A DNA stretch of 64,000 bases from VAZQ01 sp963835165 (GCA_963835165.1 CAWIGD010000050.1:1-64000), one strand, 5' to 3'. Positions 51,401 through 61,298 are shown, counted from the stretch's first letter. Program-made: numbers and translations. Notes: generated by a model from the sequence alone, not told the origin.

Positions 51401-52087
51401 TTATTGCTGACGGGGCGTCAGCTTTTTCGCGCTTTTCGCGGGCTTCTTCTCATTCTTATCGCCAATTTCGTCAAACCCGACATAGATGACATAAGCATCG
51501 ATCTCCGAGCGCGGCGGCACCGGAAAGGTCAGGCCTTCTTCTACATCGACGAATTGCACGTGGGTTTGATCCGGCCCCACGGTCACCGGAAGCCGCTTGA
51601 ACTTGGTCGCAATCGTCTTGGGCTGCGCACCCTCGCGAACCACTGCGTAGCGCAGCGGGACATCGACTTGGCCCGCACTTCCCATTGGTCCGAGGATGAC
51701 GCGTCCTTGGACGCCCACCTTGATCGTCATGACCCCGCCTTGGACGAGACACTCACGCGCGGTCTGGCCGAAGGAGAGTTGGTAGCGCAAATCGGCCGCA
51801 GTCGCTTGGCCAGTCTTCGCGGCGACCTCCAAGGTGGACGCCCCGGTGCGAATGTCGACTCCGGGACATTCGATGTCCGGCGACGAGGGCGTTGGCGATG
51901 CCGGCTGGGTGACACCAGGCTTGGCGCTGGAGAACAAACCGGCGAACCGGTTGCTGATTGAGGACACCGTATCGGACGAGCCGATGCTGGACGCCAATGA
52001 GCAGCCAGACAGTAGCGTGGCACCCATCAGCAACATCAACGCACGGCCCCCGCCGCGCATCCGCCTGTCGTCACGCCCCGGACGCAT
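51401..52087 (-). CDS. lipoprotein, 228 aa
   Basis: A lipoprotein signal with lipobox (GRALMLLMGATLLSGCS). ATG 52087 chosen; ATG 52060 is possible. Mature part: SSPDIECPGVDIRTGASTLE, TAADLRYQLSFGQTARECLV, VKVGVQGRVILGPMGSAGQV and ..YVIYVGFDE. Conserved alphaproteobacterial envelope lipoprotein family of unknown function, next to the acetyltransferase. Confidence 0.8.
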   Translation of the reverse strand: MRPGRDDRRMRGGGRALMLLMGATLLSGCSLASSIGSSDTVSSISNRFAGLFSSAKPGVTQPASPTPSSPDIECPGVDIRTGASTLEVAAKTGQATAADLRYQLSFGQTARECLVQGGVMTIKVGVQGRVILGPMGSAGQVDVPLRYAVVREGAQPKTIATKFKRLPVTVGPDQTHVQFVDVEEGLTFPVPPRSEIDAYVIYVGFDEIGDKNEKKPAKSAKKLTPRQQ

Positions 52088-52173
52088 TGAAATAACTCGA
52101 GTTTTCCCGAAGAAAGCTCCCTCTCCGCGCCTTATACCAATCAAACCATGGCGACCCCAAGGCAATCGGGGGG

Positions 52174-52761
52174 TCAGGGTGACGGGTCGTCCTTGATCCG
52201 GGCGTACAGCAGGTGGTCCTGCCAGGCCCCATCGATGCAAAGATATTGCCGTGCAAAGCCCTCGCGGTTGAAACCGGTTTTCTCCAGGAGCCGGACCGAC
52301 GCGACGTTGGCCGGGATGCACGCGGCTTCGATGCGGTGCAGCTTCAAACTACCGAAAGCGAAGGGAATGATGGCGGTGACGGCAGCGGTCATATGACCTT
52401 GCCGCGCAAAAGCGGCTCCCATCCAGTAGCCGAGACTGCCCGCCTGCGCGCAACCTCGGCGAATATTGGCGAGCGTCAGCCCACCAACAAGAACTTCGTC
52501 GTGCTTGCGAAAAACGAAGAATGCATACGCAAGGTCGCTGCGCTGGTCTTCTGAATAACGCTTGATGCGACGCCGAAAGGACGAGCGCGTGAGGTCGTCG
52601 GCCGGCCAAGTGGGCTCCCAGGGGGTGAGAAAATCCCGACTTGCTTCGCGCAGGGCCGCCCATTCGGCATAATCCGACGTTTGTGGCGCCCGCAGCACCA
52701 CCCCCTCGCCCGTGATCGCGGGCATGAGGTCGGACAAGCTTACGGTGCGGAAGAAGGCCAT
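52174..52761 (-). CDS. GNAT acetyltransferase (RimJ-type)
   Basis: 195 residues. GNAT fold: VVLRAPQTSDYAEWAALREA, VGGLTLANIRRGCAQAGSLG, YWMGAAFARQGHMTAAVTAI (acetyl-CoA loop) and HRIEAACIPANVASVRLLEK with TGF. Resembles ribosomal-protein N-acetyltransferases of the RimJ group. Gene order M16 peptidase - acetyltransferase is conserved in related genomes as far as I know. Confidence 0.9.
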   Translation of the reverse strand: MAFFRTVSLSDLMPAITGEGVVLRAPQTSDYAEWAALREASRDFLTPWEPTWPADDLTRSSFRRRIKRYSEDQRSDLAYAFFVFRKHDEVLVGGLTLANIRRGCAQAGSLGYWMGAAFARQGHMTAAVTAIIPFAFGSLKLHRIEAACIPANVASVRLLEKTGFNREGFARQYLCIDGAWQDHLLYARIKDDPSP

Positions 52762-52849
52762 AGTGATCAGTCAGGTGACGACGGATGGCGGACGACTAGG
52801 AACGGAATGCTCCTTCTGTACCCCGCCGCGCAACGCCGGTCATCCGGCT

Positions 52850-54121
52850 TCAGGCAGCCCGGCGAACGAGACTGTCGGCAATCGTAGCAGCGCTTTCAAG
52901 CCCGCCGCCTGGACCGAGCGCGGCGACAGCAGGTCGTCCACGCGCGATCAGGGCACGGCCGGCGGCGCGGGCGCTCTCAACGGTCACGGCTTCGATTTTT
53001 CCCACCAGCTCGTCGAGCGGAATGGGGCGGCCCCAATGGAGCAGCTGGCGCGCGAGCTGCTCGGCGCGCGCACTGGAGCTCTCAAGCGCCATCAGCAATC
53101 CGGCTTTCATCTGCGCCTTTGCCCGCGCGACTTCCGCTTCATTGATGGTTTCGGCCGCGCCATTGATCTCGTCCACGACAACACGCATCAGTTCCGCCAC
53201 ATCGGCCGCATCGGTCCCCGCATAGAGGCCGAACATTCCGGTATCCGAATATGGTGCATGGAAGGCGTAGATCGCATAGCAGAGGCCGCGCTGCTCGCGC
53301 ACTTCTTGAAAGAGGCGGGAGGACATGCCTCCGCCGAGTACGCTCGTGAACACTTGCAGGCTGAACAGGTTCGGATCGCGCTGCGGTACTCCGTCCATGG
53401 CGAGCGCAATGTGTACCTGCTCCAGATCGCGCCTCTCGATACGCGAACCGCCGACGAAGCGCGCGGGCTCCGGCATCGGCGCGCGAGGGCCGGTGAAGTT
53501 CGCGAACAATCGCTCCACTTCCTCCACCACCGCGTGATGCTCGACCGCGCCCGCGGCCGCGATCACCATGTCAGGTCCCCGATAATTACGCGTGAGATAA
53601 GCGGCAAGCCGCGTACTATCGAACGATCGTACGGTCGCCGGCGTGCCAAGAATTGAGCGGCCGATCGGCTGACCGGTAAAGGCGGTCTCTTGCAGCCGGT
53701 CCCAGATCAGGTCATCGGGTGTATCCTCGGAGGCGCCGATCTCCTGCACGATGACGTTCTGTTCCCGCCGGAGTTCATCGGGATCGAACGTGGGATCGGC
53801 AAGGATGTCGGACAGCACGTCGAGCGCGAGCGGCACGTCGGCTCGCAGAACGCGGGCGTAATAGGCGGTCGTCTCGATCGAAGTTGCGGCGTTGAGGTCG
53901 CCGCCGACCGCCTCTATCTCCTCAGCGATTTGACGCGCAGAACGCCGTGAAGTGCCCTTGAAGGCCATGTGCTCGAGCAGGTGCGATATCCCGTGCTCAT
54001 CCGGGCGCTCGTCGCGACTGCCGGCACCAACCCAGACACCAAGGGAGGCTGTTTCCAAATGCGGCATCGCGTCGGTTACGATCGAAAGCCCAGTAGAAAG
54101 ACGCGTGACTTCGACGCTCAT
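52850..54121 (-). CDS. M16 family zinc peptidase
   Basis: 423 residues from ATG 54121, overlapping the thrC stop by 4 bp (ATGA). Inverzincin motif HLLEH at 47-51 with E in a downstream helix (ETTAYYARVLRADVPLALDV..EQNVIVQEI). Inactive C-terminal half with GGGMSSRLFQEVREQRGLCY. Matches the mitochondrial-processing-peptidase-like PqqL/YmxG group. Translationally coupled to thrC. Confidence 0.92.
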   Translation of the reverse strand: MSVEVTRLSTGLSIVTDAMPHLETASLGVWVGAGSRDERPDEHGISHLLEHMAFKGTSRRSARQIAEEIEAVGGDLNAATSIETTAYYARVLRADVPLALDVLSDILADPTFDPDELRREQNVIVQEIGASEDTPDDLIWDRLQETAFTGQPIGRSILGTPATVRSFDSTRLAAYLTRNYRGPDMVIAAAGAVEHHAVVEEVERLFANFTGPRAPMPEPARFVGGSRIERRDLEQVHIALAMDGVPQRDPNLFSLQVFTSVLGGGMSSRLFQEVREQRGLCYAIYAFHAPYSDTGMFGLYAGTDAADVAELMRVVVDEINGAAETINEAEVARAKAQMKAGLLMALESSSARAEQLARQLLHWGRPIPLDELVGKIEAVTVESARAAGRALIARGRPAVAALGPGGGLESAATIADSLVRRAA

Positions 54122-55533
54122 GCGGCGGCTCCTTCGTGTGCGGCGCGACTGACAGAGAGGATATGACGTTCGACCGCTATCGGATCGACCGGCAAGATGG
54201 TGACTCGCTCTGGCCGTTGATCGAGCTCGGCCAGCCATTGAGGCAATGCCGGCCGGACTCCGCAGGCGGCCTCCACGGCGTCGGGAAACTTAGCTGGGTG
54301 GGCAGTCCCCAGCACCACCATCGGAATCGAGGGATCGCGAGTATCCTTCTCGGCGACCGCGACGCCTACGGCGGTATGCGGATCGATGAAATGTCCCGTT
54401 TCTCGAAGCACGGTGCGGATGGTCGCCGCAGTTTCCTCTTCGTCGGCACGGTCGGCGGAAAACACGGCGCGGATGCCCGAGAGCGCGCGTTCCGATAACG
54501 CGAACCGGCGCGCTTGGTCGAGCGAGGCCATGAGCTGGCGCACGGGGGCGCCATCGCGGCCGTAAGCGTCGAACAACAGGCGCTCGAAATTCGATGCCAC
54601 CTGGATATCCATGGAAGGTGAGGAAGTGGCTACCACCCCGCGCAGATCGTAGGTGCCGGTCGCAAGCGTACGGGCAAGGATGTCGTTGACGTTGGTGGCG
54701 ATCACCAGACGATCGATGGGCAAGCCCATGCGAAGCGCGACATAGCCGGCATAGACGTCGCCGAAATTGCCCGTCGGCACCGTGAAGGCGACTTTGCGAC
54801 GCGGCGCGCCAAGCGCGACCGCGGCGGTGAAGTAATAAACAACCTGCGCCACGATACGCGCCCAATTGATGGAATTCACACCCGAGAGGCGCGCCCGATC
54901 GCGGAATGCATGGTGATTGAACATACTCTTCACAATCGCCTGACAGTCGTCGAATGTGCCCTCGATCGCCAGCGCGTGGACATTGTCGTCCTCTGCCGTC
55001 GTCATCATGCGCCGTTGCACGTCGGAAATGCGCCCCTGCGGAAACAGCACGAACAGGTCCGCACGCGCGCGACCGCGGAACGCCTCGATCGCAGCGCCAC
55101 CGGTGTCGCCCGAGGTCGCAACCACGATGGTGGTGCGCTCCCCTCGGCTTGTGAGCATCTGGTCCATGAGCCTGCCAAGGAGCTGCATCGCCAGATCCTT
55201 GAACGCGAGCGTCGGGCCATGAAACAATTCGAGGATGAAATCGCTCACCCCGAACTGGATCAACGGGGCAACCGCCGGATGGCGGAATTGGCCATAGGCC
55301 TCGCGCGTCATGCGGGCAAGGTCGTGTTCGGCAATGGCGTCACCGACGAAAGGACGGATAACCTCGACTGCGACTTCCGCATAGGGCCGGCCGGCAAAGC
55401 CCGCAATCGTGTCGGTATCGAGTTGCGGCCAGGCCGCGGGAACGTAGAGGCCACCGTCGCGCGCAAGCCCCGCCAAGGTCGCCTCGACGAAGCCGAGCGG
55501 CGGGGCCTCACCCCTGGTGGAGATATAGCGCAC
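54118..55533 (-). CDS. thrC: threonine synthase
   Basis: 471 residues. Converts O-phosphohomoserine to threonine with PLP. Lys at 112 in LAFKDLAMQLLGRL, preceded by LELFHGPT; VATSGDTGGAAIEAFRGRAR is the phosphate loop; FTVPTGNFGDVYAGYVALRM is the second family motif. Begins MRYISTRGEAPPLGFVEATL. Full-length type I enzyme. Confidence 0.96.
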   Translation of the reverse strand: MRYISTRGEAPPLGFVEATLAGLARDGGLYVPAAWPQLDTDTIAGFAGRPYAEVAVEVIRPFVGDAIAEHDLARMTREAYGQFRHPAVAPLIQFGVSDFILELFHGPTLAFKDLAMQLLGRLMDQMLTSRGERTTIVVATSGDTGGAAIEAFRGRARADLFVLFPQGRISDVQRRMMTTAEDDNVHALAIEGTFDDCQAIVKSMFNHHAFRDRARLSGVNSINWARIVAQVVYYFTAAVALGAPRRKVAFTVPTGNFGDVYAGYVALRMGLPIDRLVIATNVNDILARTLATGTYDLRGVVATSSPSMDIQVASNFERLLFDAYGRDGAPVRQLMASLDQARRFALSERALSGIRAVFSADRADEEETAATIRTVLRETGHFIDPHTAVGVAVAEKDTRDPSIPMVVLGTAHPAKFPDAVEAACGVRPALPQWLAELDQRPERVTILPVDPIAVERHILSVSRAAHEGAAA

Positions 55534-55706
55534 GGGCCTGGGCTCCGTTCGAGGCTACGCCGCCGGTGCGCTGGGCATCTCCTGCCCAACGGATAGACCA
55601 CATAACCCGTTGAATTTGCTTCGCTTCCCGGCAGATCGCGAGGGAGGTAACGGCGTGAACATAGTGGGAAGGGTTGCCTTTCACAAGAACACGCTTGCCA
55701 CGCAAC

Positions 55707-56468
55707 TCATGCCTGCCGCGCAGATTGGTTACGGCTGCGAAGCCAGAACGCGAACATCACAACGACCACCACGGCAAGTCCGTACCATGTGATCGCGTAT
55801 TGCAGATGTTCGTTGCGCAAGCTCACGTCGAGGGTGCCGGCGCGCGGAAGGCCGCTGGGCGGCTGTGGACTTTCCAATTCGACAAAGAACGGCGCAACCT
55901 CGCCCCAGCCCTTTGCGGATGCGATCGCCACTGGATCGCGCACGAACCAAAGATTGCGCTTAGGTTCGTCGTTCGGCGAGAAGGCACCGCGGGGTTGCGG
56001 CCACCGCATCACGCCGACCATGTCGACAATACCAGTGACCTGGTCGCCGGAGCGGGTCACCGGTTCTTGCCGCCCCTCCGGGACAAAGCCCCGATTGACA
56101 ACAACCAGTCCGCCGTCGGCAAGTCGGGCGGGCGCCAAAACCCAATAGCCAGGTCCCGACACATCGCTGCGCAAGGCGGACCCGCCGGCATAGACGAGCG
56201 CTTCCTGCTCGGAGAGGAACGCGGCGGAGAATTTCACATGACGGAACTCGTCGGAGGTGGGATCAAGCCTCGCCCACCATTCGCGCGGCGGCAGATCAGT
56301 TGGAGGTGCAGAAAGGCGCTGCTGGAGGGTGTAGATCAGGGCTTCCTTCCAGGCCTTGCGCTGAATTTGCCAGGTACCGAGCGCGAGGAAGGTCAGGAAC
56401 GCCACGAGCGCAAACGCGGCCGGGATTGCAAGGCCGGCGCGCAGGCGCCGGGCCGGCGTAATCTTCAC
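55707..56468 (-). CDS. SURF1 family cytochrome oxidase assembly protein
   Basis: 253 residues. Two terminal membrane helices (AIPAAFALVAFLTFLALGTW-QIQRK and TWYGLAVVVVVMFAFWL) with a periplasmic domain; the WQxxRxxxK motif after helix 1 and VVNRGFVP are the SURF1 marks. Helps haem a insertion into subunit I. Overlaps DUF983 by 4 bp. Confidence 0.93.
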   Translation of the reverse strand: MKITPARRLRAGLAIPAAFALVAFLTFLALGTWQIQRKAWKEALIYTLQQRLSAPPTDLPPREWWARLDPTSDEFRHVKFSAAFLSEQEALVYAGGSALRSDVSGPGYWVLAPARLADGGLVVVNRGFVPEGRQEPVTRSGDQVTGIVDMVGVMRWPQPRGAFSPNDEPKRNLWFVRDPVAIASAKGWGEVAPFFVELESPQPPSGLPRAGTLDVSLRNEHLQYAITWYGLAVVVVVMFAFWLRSRNQSARQA

Positions 56469-56851
56469 GGTGCTTCGCCGCCGGTGAAGCGGCTCTCCTC
56501 AGCCTTGTTCTGATACTGCAACGCGATCAGAAGCCCTTTGACGGGACGCAACGGCAATATCGCCGTGATCAGGATCAACGGCCCCCACAGTAGCGCATGC
56601 ACCCAGTACGGCGGCGCATAGAGGATTTCTACCGCCAAGGCTGAGCCCGCCACAATGAACCCGGAAAAGAACATGACGAAAAAGGCCGGTCCGTCGGCGG
56701 AATCGACAAAGGAAAAGTCGAGACCACAGGACTCGCAACGGGGACGCAGGGTGAGAAAGCCCTGAAACAGCCGGCCCTTCCCGCAGCGCGGACAGCGTCC
56801 CAGGAGTCCGGCCACGATGGGCGATGGAGCGGTGGCGAGGGGCTCAGTCAC
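56465..56851 (-). CDS. DUF983 membrane protein
   Basis: 128 residues. N-terminal zinc ribbon (GRCPRCGKGRLF, RCESCGLDF) then two or three helices (FFVMFFSGFIVAGSALAVEI, WGPLILITAILPLRP). DUF983 proteins sit in cox clusters between coxC and SURF1 in alphaproteobacteria and are thought to assist oxidase assembly. Confidence 0.9.
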   Translation of the reverse strand: MTEPLATAPSPIVAGLLGRCPRCGKGRLFQGFLTLRPRCESCGLDFSFVDSADGPAFFVMFFSGFIVAGSALAVEILYAPPYWVHALLWGPLILITAILPLRPVKGLLIALQYQNKAEESRFTGGEAP

Positions 56852-56952
56852 GTTTCAAACCTGTCTGTAACGTCGTCACCGCGAAATGGCGTGTTGCGCC
56901 CCGATTCTCAAGGCCCGAGCGCGCAATATCGGCCCGTGCCGTGCCGGCCCCG

Positions 56953-58329
56953 TCACTGCAATGGCACAAGGTCATCCAGCATGGTTGGAACGAATTCAGA
57001 AACCGTGGGGTGGATGTGCATCGCCCGTTGCAGGACGGTGGAAGGCGCCTTGGCATACATGGTGTCGAGAATGCAATGAATAACCTCGTCACCTGACAGT
57101 CCCAGGAGCGATGCGCCGAGAATCTCTTTGGTTTCCCGATCGACGAGAATCTTCATGAATCCCTTCGTCTCGCTCTTCTCGTATGCCCGGCTCACATTTT
57201 CCATGGGCATGGTCGCGATCAGGGCCGGCCGGCCGGACTTGCGGACCTCCGCCTCCGTCATGCCGGCGCGTCCGAGTGGTGGATCGATGTAGAGCGCATA
57301 GGCAGTGATGCGGTCGGTCACGCGCCGCTGATCATTATCCAGAAGATTCGCGGCGACGATCTCAAAATCATTGTAGGAGGTGTGGGTGAAGGCGCCGCGA
57401 CCATTGCAGTCGCCCAAGGCCCAAATGCCGGGCACGCTGGTGCGCAACTGGTCGTCGACCTCGATGTAGCCACGCGCATCCGTAACGACACCGGCATGTT
57501 CGAGCCCAAGGTCGTCGGTGTTGGGTCTCCGGCCTACCGCCAACAGCAGATGAGAGCCGTCGACTTGAGACCGCGTCCCCGCACTCTCAATCGTCACCGC
57601 AATGCCAGCACCCTGCTTTTTCACGCCGACAGCCTTGCTGTTGACGCGGATGTCGATGTCTTCCGCCTGGAGAATATCGGCTATGGCACGCGAGATATCC
57701 TCATCCTCGCGTGAGATGAGACGCGGCGCGGGCTCGATCACTGTTACGTCGCTTCCGAAGCGGCGGTAGAGCTGGGCAAATTCGAGGCCGACATAACTGC
57801 CGCCGAGCACGATCAGGTGCGCGGGCAGAAAATCGACGTTCATCATCGAGCTGTTGGTCAGATAGGGAACTTGGTCGAGCCCAGGGATCGATGGAATTAC
57901 GGCCCGCCCGCCGACATTGATGAAGATCTTATCGGCCCTGAGCACCTCATCGGCGATCTTGATCTGCTTCGGTCCGATAAACATGGCGTGGGCCTCGTAG
58001 ACCGTGCACCCCTGCAGCCCCTTCAGGGATCGCTCGACGGCAGCGCGCGACGCGACAGTGACGGCATCCTTGCGCGCCTTCACCGCCTTCATGTCGACGC
58101 TCGGTGTCCCGCTGAGGGTCACGCCAAATTCGGCGGCACGGCGTGTAAGATGCGCCGCATAGCCGCTTGCGATCAGCGTCTTGGTTGGCGTGCAGCCAGT
58201 ATTGATGCAGGTACCGCCGAAAAATTTGCGCTCGATGATCGCGACTTGCCAGCCCGCAGCCACCAGCCGTCGCGCCAAGGCGGGCCCCGCCTGTCCGGTG
58301 CCGATGATGACCGCATCATAATCCGCCAT
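56953..58329 (-). CDS. FAD-dependent NAD(P)-disulfide oxidoreductase
   Basis: 458 residues from ATG 58329. FAD-binding MADYDAVIIGTGQAGPALAR, redox disulfide GGTCINTGCTPTKTL, NAD site VLGGSYVGLEFAQLYRRFGS, second FAD motif GIWALGDCNGRGAFTHTSYN, and C-terminal dimerisation domain with HIHPTVSEFVPTML. It lacks the extra C-terminal Cys pair of MerA, so mercuric-reductase-like but probably another disulfide reductase. It interrupts the usual coxC-DUF983-SURF1 order. Confidence 0.9.
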   Translation of the reverse strand: MADYDAVIIGTGQAGPALARRLVAAGWQVAIIERKFFGGTCINTGCTPTKTLIASGYAAHLTRRAAEFGVTLSGTPSVDMKAVKARKDAVTVASRAAVERSLKGLQGCTVYEAHAMFIGPKQIKIADEVLRADKIFINVGGRAVIPSIPGLDQVPYLTNSSMMNVDFLPAHLIVLGGSYVGLEFAQLYRRFGSDVTVIEPAPRLISREDEDISRAIADILQAEDIDIRVNSKAVGVKKQGAGIAVTIESAGTRSQVDGSHLLLAVGRRPNTDDLGLEHAGVVTDARGYIEVDDQLRTSVPGIWALGDCNGRGAFTHTSYNDFEIVAANLLDNDQRRVTDRITAYALYIDPPLGRAGMTEAEVRKSGRPALIATMPMENVSRAYEKSETKGFMKILVDRETKEILGASLLGLSGDEVIHCILDTMYAKAPSTVLQRAMHIHPTVSEFVPTMLDDLVPLQ

Positions 58330-58648
58330 GACCGATCTCCATCTCGCCCGGCGCAACACAAGCAGGCTCGACAGCGCGAGGGACTCAGACGCACGGCCGG
58401 CAGGAATGCTCGGCCGGGCGATGATAACGGGAATCGCTCGCTCGTCAGTCCTTGTGAGCTCGTGCACGTCCAAACCGTCCGCCTCGGCCCAAGTTCTTGC
58501 CGGAGGCGAGTGGTTCGCGACATTCGTGGATCGGCCCCCCCGATACGTTGTCGCGATTTTGCGGCGTCCAATCAAACAAGCTGCCGATCAGCCGTTGTGG
58601 CGCGTCCTGGTTTGCAATCCGGCTATCAAGACGTTACCGAAGACGCGC
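58330..58648. other. 319-bp intergenic stretch
   Basis: Between the disulfide oxidoreductase gene and coxC; no gene or clear terminator found. Confidence 0.45.
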
Positions 58649-59512
58649 CTAGTGACCGGCCGCGTGCGCTGCGACTTCACCGCCCGAACCCCACACATAA
58701 ATGCAGGCGAACAGGAAGATCCAGACAACGTCCACGAAATGCCAGTACCAGGCGGCGAATTCGAAGCCGAGATGTTGCGTCGGGGTGAAATGGCCGAGAT
58801 ACGCGCGGATCAGGCACACGATCAGAAACGTCGTGCCGATGATGACATGGAAACCATGGAAGCCGGTCGCCATGAAGAAGGTAGCGCCGTAAACGTTGCC
58901 GCTGAACTTGAACGCTGCATGGCTGTATTCGAAGGCCTGCACGCAGGTGAAGGTCAGACCAAGCACAATGGTCAGTATCAGGCCCCATTTGAGCCCCTGA
59001 CGGTCGTTCTCCAGCAGCGCGTGGTGCGCCCAGGTCACGGTCGTCCCGGAGGTGAGCAGGATCAGCGTATTCAGCAGCGGCAGGTGCCACGGATCGAAGG
59101 TTTCGATCCCCTTCGGCGGCCATACTCCACCGAACAGCTGCTCGCGGGTGATCTGGTGCATGTCGGCTGGAAATAGCGCGCTGTTGAAGTAGGCCCAGAA
59201 CCAGGCCACGAAGAACATGACTTCGGACGCTATGAACAGGATCATCCCGTAGCGATGGGAGATCTGTACGACCTGGGTGTGGAAACCTTCATGGGTCGCC
59301 TCACGGGCGACATCGGTCCACCAGCCGAGCATCGTATACAGGATGCCGATCACGCCGACGCCGAAAATATACGGCGCGGCCGGGAACATGTGGTGCATCC
59401 ACGTGATGCCTCCGACTGCCGCCACGAACGCGGAAATCGCGCCGAGCGCCGGCCACGGGCTCGGCTCGACCAAGTGATAATCGTGATGCGGCTTGGCGTG
59501 AGCGTCGGCCAT
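58649..59512 (-). CDS. coxC: cytochrome c oxidase subunit III
   Basis: 287 residues from ATG 59512 after GGAGAAG. Seven helices: KPHHDYHLVEPSPWPALGAI, WWTDVAREATHEGFHTQVVQ, GMILFIASEVMFFVAWFWAY, and the C-terminal HFVDVVWIFLFACIYVWGSG. The Glu of the lipid/proton region (SEVMFF) is present. Part of the aa3-type oxidase. Confidence 0.96.
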   Translation of the reverse strand: MADAHAKPHHDYHLVEPSPWPALGAISAFVAAVGGITWMHHMFPAAPYIFGVGVIGILYTMLGWWTDVAREATHEGFHTQVVQISHRYGMILFIASEVMFFVAWFWAYFNSALFPADMHQITREQLFGGVWPPKGIETFDPWHLPLLNTLILLTSGTTVTWAHHALLENDRQGLKWGLILTIVLGLTFTCVQAFEYSHAAFKFSGNVYGATFFMATGFHGFHVIIGTTFLIVCLIRAYLGHFTPTQHLGFEFAAWYWHFVDVVWIFLFACIYVWGSGGEVAAHAAGH

Positions 59513-59582
59513 ATTAGACTTCTCCGTCTCTCCGTGGGCCACGAGCGCCCCTAGCGGTCATTCCCTTACTTACGTCATTACG

Positions 59583-60182
59583 TCAGCTTCGTCCGGGCGC
59601 AAGCGCCGCCCCGCCCCCAACCCGCGGCGCCTCAGGCCGGCGCGCCGGATACATGGTGTAGGACAGCGTGATGGTGTCGAGACCGTCCTGCTCCCAATCC
59701 TTCGCCAATTCGGGATCCACGAAGAACACGACCGTCATGTCGCGCTTCTCACCACCCTTGAGCCGCTGATCGGTGAAGCAAAAACAGTTGATTTTTGCGA
59801 AATAGACGCCCGCGGTCGGAGGCGAGACATTGTAGGAGGCAACGCCGACGGTCTCGCGCGCGGATTCGTTAACGACGCTGTAGCTGACGGTCACGACCTC
59901 GCCGATCTTGACCTCGATGGAGCTCTGCTCGGCCTCGAAACGCCAAGGCAGACCACCGGCGACATTGGCGTCGAACCGGATCTTGAGCTTGCGATCGAGA
60001 ATGTGAGAAGGGGCGGCGGTGGCGACCTGGGTGGTGCCGCCGAAGCCGGTCGTACGACAGAACCAGTTATAGAGGGGCACGGCCGCATAGGCTGCTCCCA
60101 CCATGGCTGCGACGAACACACCGCACGCCGTCGCGACCATGATGTGGTTGCGCCGTTGCGAGGAGGTGTTCGGGGCTTTCAT
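59583..60182 (-). CDS. ctaG: cytochrome oxidase copper chaperone CtaG/Cox11
   Basis: 199 residues. One membrane helix (IMVATACGVFVAAMVGAAYA), then AVPLYNWFCRTTGFGGTTQ, the copper site INCFCFTDQRLKGGEKRDM and a final YTMYPARRPEAP. Delivers copper to CuB of subunit I. ATG 60182 is chosen; a GTG at 60191 is an alternative. Confidence 0.94.
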   Translation of the reverse strand: MKAPNTSSQRRNHIMVATACGVFVAAMVGAAYAAVPLYNWFCRTTGFGGTTQVATAAPSHILDRKLKIRFDANVAGGLPWRFEAEQSSIEVKIGEVVTVSYSVVNESARETVGVASYNVSPPTAGVYFAKINCFCFTDQRLKGGEKRDMTVVFFVDPELAKDWEQDGLDTITLSYTMYPARRPEAPRVGGGAALAPGRS

Positions 60183-60187
60183 CGCAA

Positions 60188-60346
60188 TCACAGCGGACGG
60201 TTCAGCACGCCCGGTCCCTTCACCAGCGTGACGACGTAGAACAGGATGACGAGCGCCCCGAGCGCCAGCGCAATGGCGATCGATCGCGCGCGACGGCTGC
60301 GCTTCTGCTGTTCGCTAAGGACGATTCTCTGTGGCTTTTCGTCCAT
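60188..60346 (-). CDS. CoxF-type small membrane protein
   Basis: 52 residues, ATG 60346. Reads MDEKPQRIVLSEQQKRSRRA, then SIAIALALGALVILFYVVTL and VKGPGVLNRPL. The basic helix plus one membrane span between ctaB and ctaG is the CoxF family of alphaproteobacterial cox operons. Confidence 0.85.
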   Translation of the reverse strand: MDEKPQRIVLSEQQKRSRRARSIAIALALGALVILFYVVTLVKGPGVLNRPL

Positions 60347-60350
60347 GTCA

Positions 60351-61298
60351 TTACCAGCCGCCGAGCCCACCCTCGACCAGCAGCACCGCAAAGAGCACGA
60401 ACAGATAAAGGATCGAGAATGCGAAAAGATGGTGCGCCGCGCGGTCGGCGCGGGCGCCTTCACGCTCGTTGCGCACGCGCCAAGCGAACGCGACCATGAG
60501 AAATCCGCCCACCAGCGCGGTCATTCCATAGATCGCGTCGGCATAACCGAACAGCCAGGGCGCGGCGCCGACCGGCACCAGCGCGACGGAATAAAGCAGA
60601 ATCTGGCGCCGCGTCTCCTGCGCTCCTGCAACGACCGGAAGCATCGGGATGCGTGCGCGGGCATAGTCGTCAGTGCGCGTGAGCGACAGCGCCCAGAAAT
60701 GGGGCGGTGTCCAGAGGAAGATGATGAGAAACAGCAGCCACGGCTCGAGCGAAATGCCACCGGTGGCCGCGGCCCAGCCGATCATGGGGGGAAATGCGCC
60801 CGCCGCCCCGCCGATGACTATGTTCTGCGGCGTGGACCGCTTGAGCCATGCCGTGTAGACGACGATGTAAAAGAAGACGGTGAATGCAAGCAGGCCGGCC
60901 GCCAGCCAACTCACCAACAGGCCGAGCGTGCCCACCGAGAAGGCAGCGAGCACGATGCCGAAGGCCAGCGCCTCCCCGGGCGCGATGCGGCGCTGTGGAA
61001 TGGGACGGTTCGACGTGCGCGTCATCACGGCATCGATGTCGGCGTCGTACCACATGTTGAGCGCGCCCGCCGCGCCCGCCCCGACCGCGATGCACAGCAG
61101 CGCCGTGAAGGCGATCACCGGATGCATATGCCCCGGCGCGATCACGAGACCGACCAGCGCCGTGAAGACGACAAGCGACATGACTCGGGGCTTCATCAGC
61201 GCCACATAGTCACCGACGCTCGCGATGCTCGGCTCATGGCGAGCCGAAATCACGCCGCTGGCCGAGAATTCTGCGCCTTCACTCACCAATAGTGACAT
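60351..61298 (-). CDS. ctaB: protohaem IX farnesyltransferase
   Basis: 315 residues from ATG 61298. Makes haem O from haem B. Nine membrane helices; farnesyl-diphosphate motif NMWYDADIDAVMTRTSNRPI and the second Asp-rich region LTRTDDYARARIPMLPVVAG; YTAWLKRSTPQNIVIGGAAG is conserved. 4 bp before coxF. Confidence 0.95.
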   Translation of the reverse strand: MSLLVSEGAEFSASGVISARHEPSIASVGDYVALMKPRVMSLVVFTALVGLVIAPGHMHPVIAFTALLCIAVGAGAAGALNMWYDADIDAVMTRTSNRPIPQRRIAPGEALAFGIVLAAFSVGTLGLLVSWLAAGLLAFTVFFYIVVYTAWLKRSTPQNIVIGGAAGAFPPMIGWAAATGGISLEPWLLFLIIFLWTPPHFWALSLTRTDDYARARIPMLPVVAGAQETRRQILLYSVALVPVGAAPWLFGYADAIYGMTALVGGFLMVAFAWRVRNEREGARADRAAHHLFAFSILYLFVLFAVLLVEGGLGGW

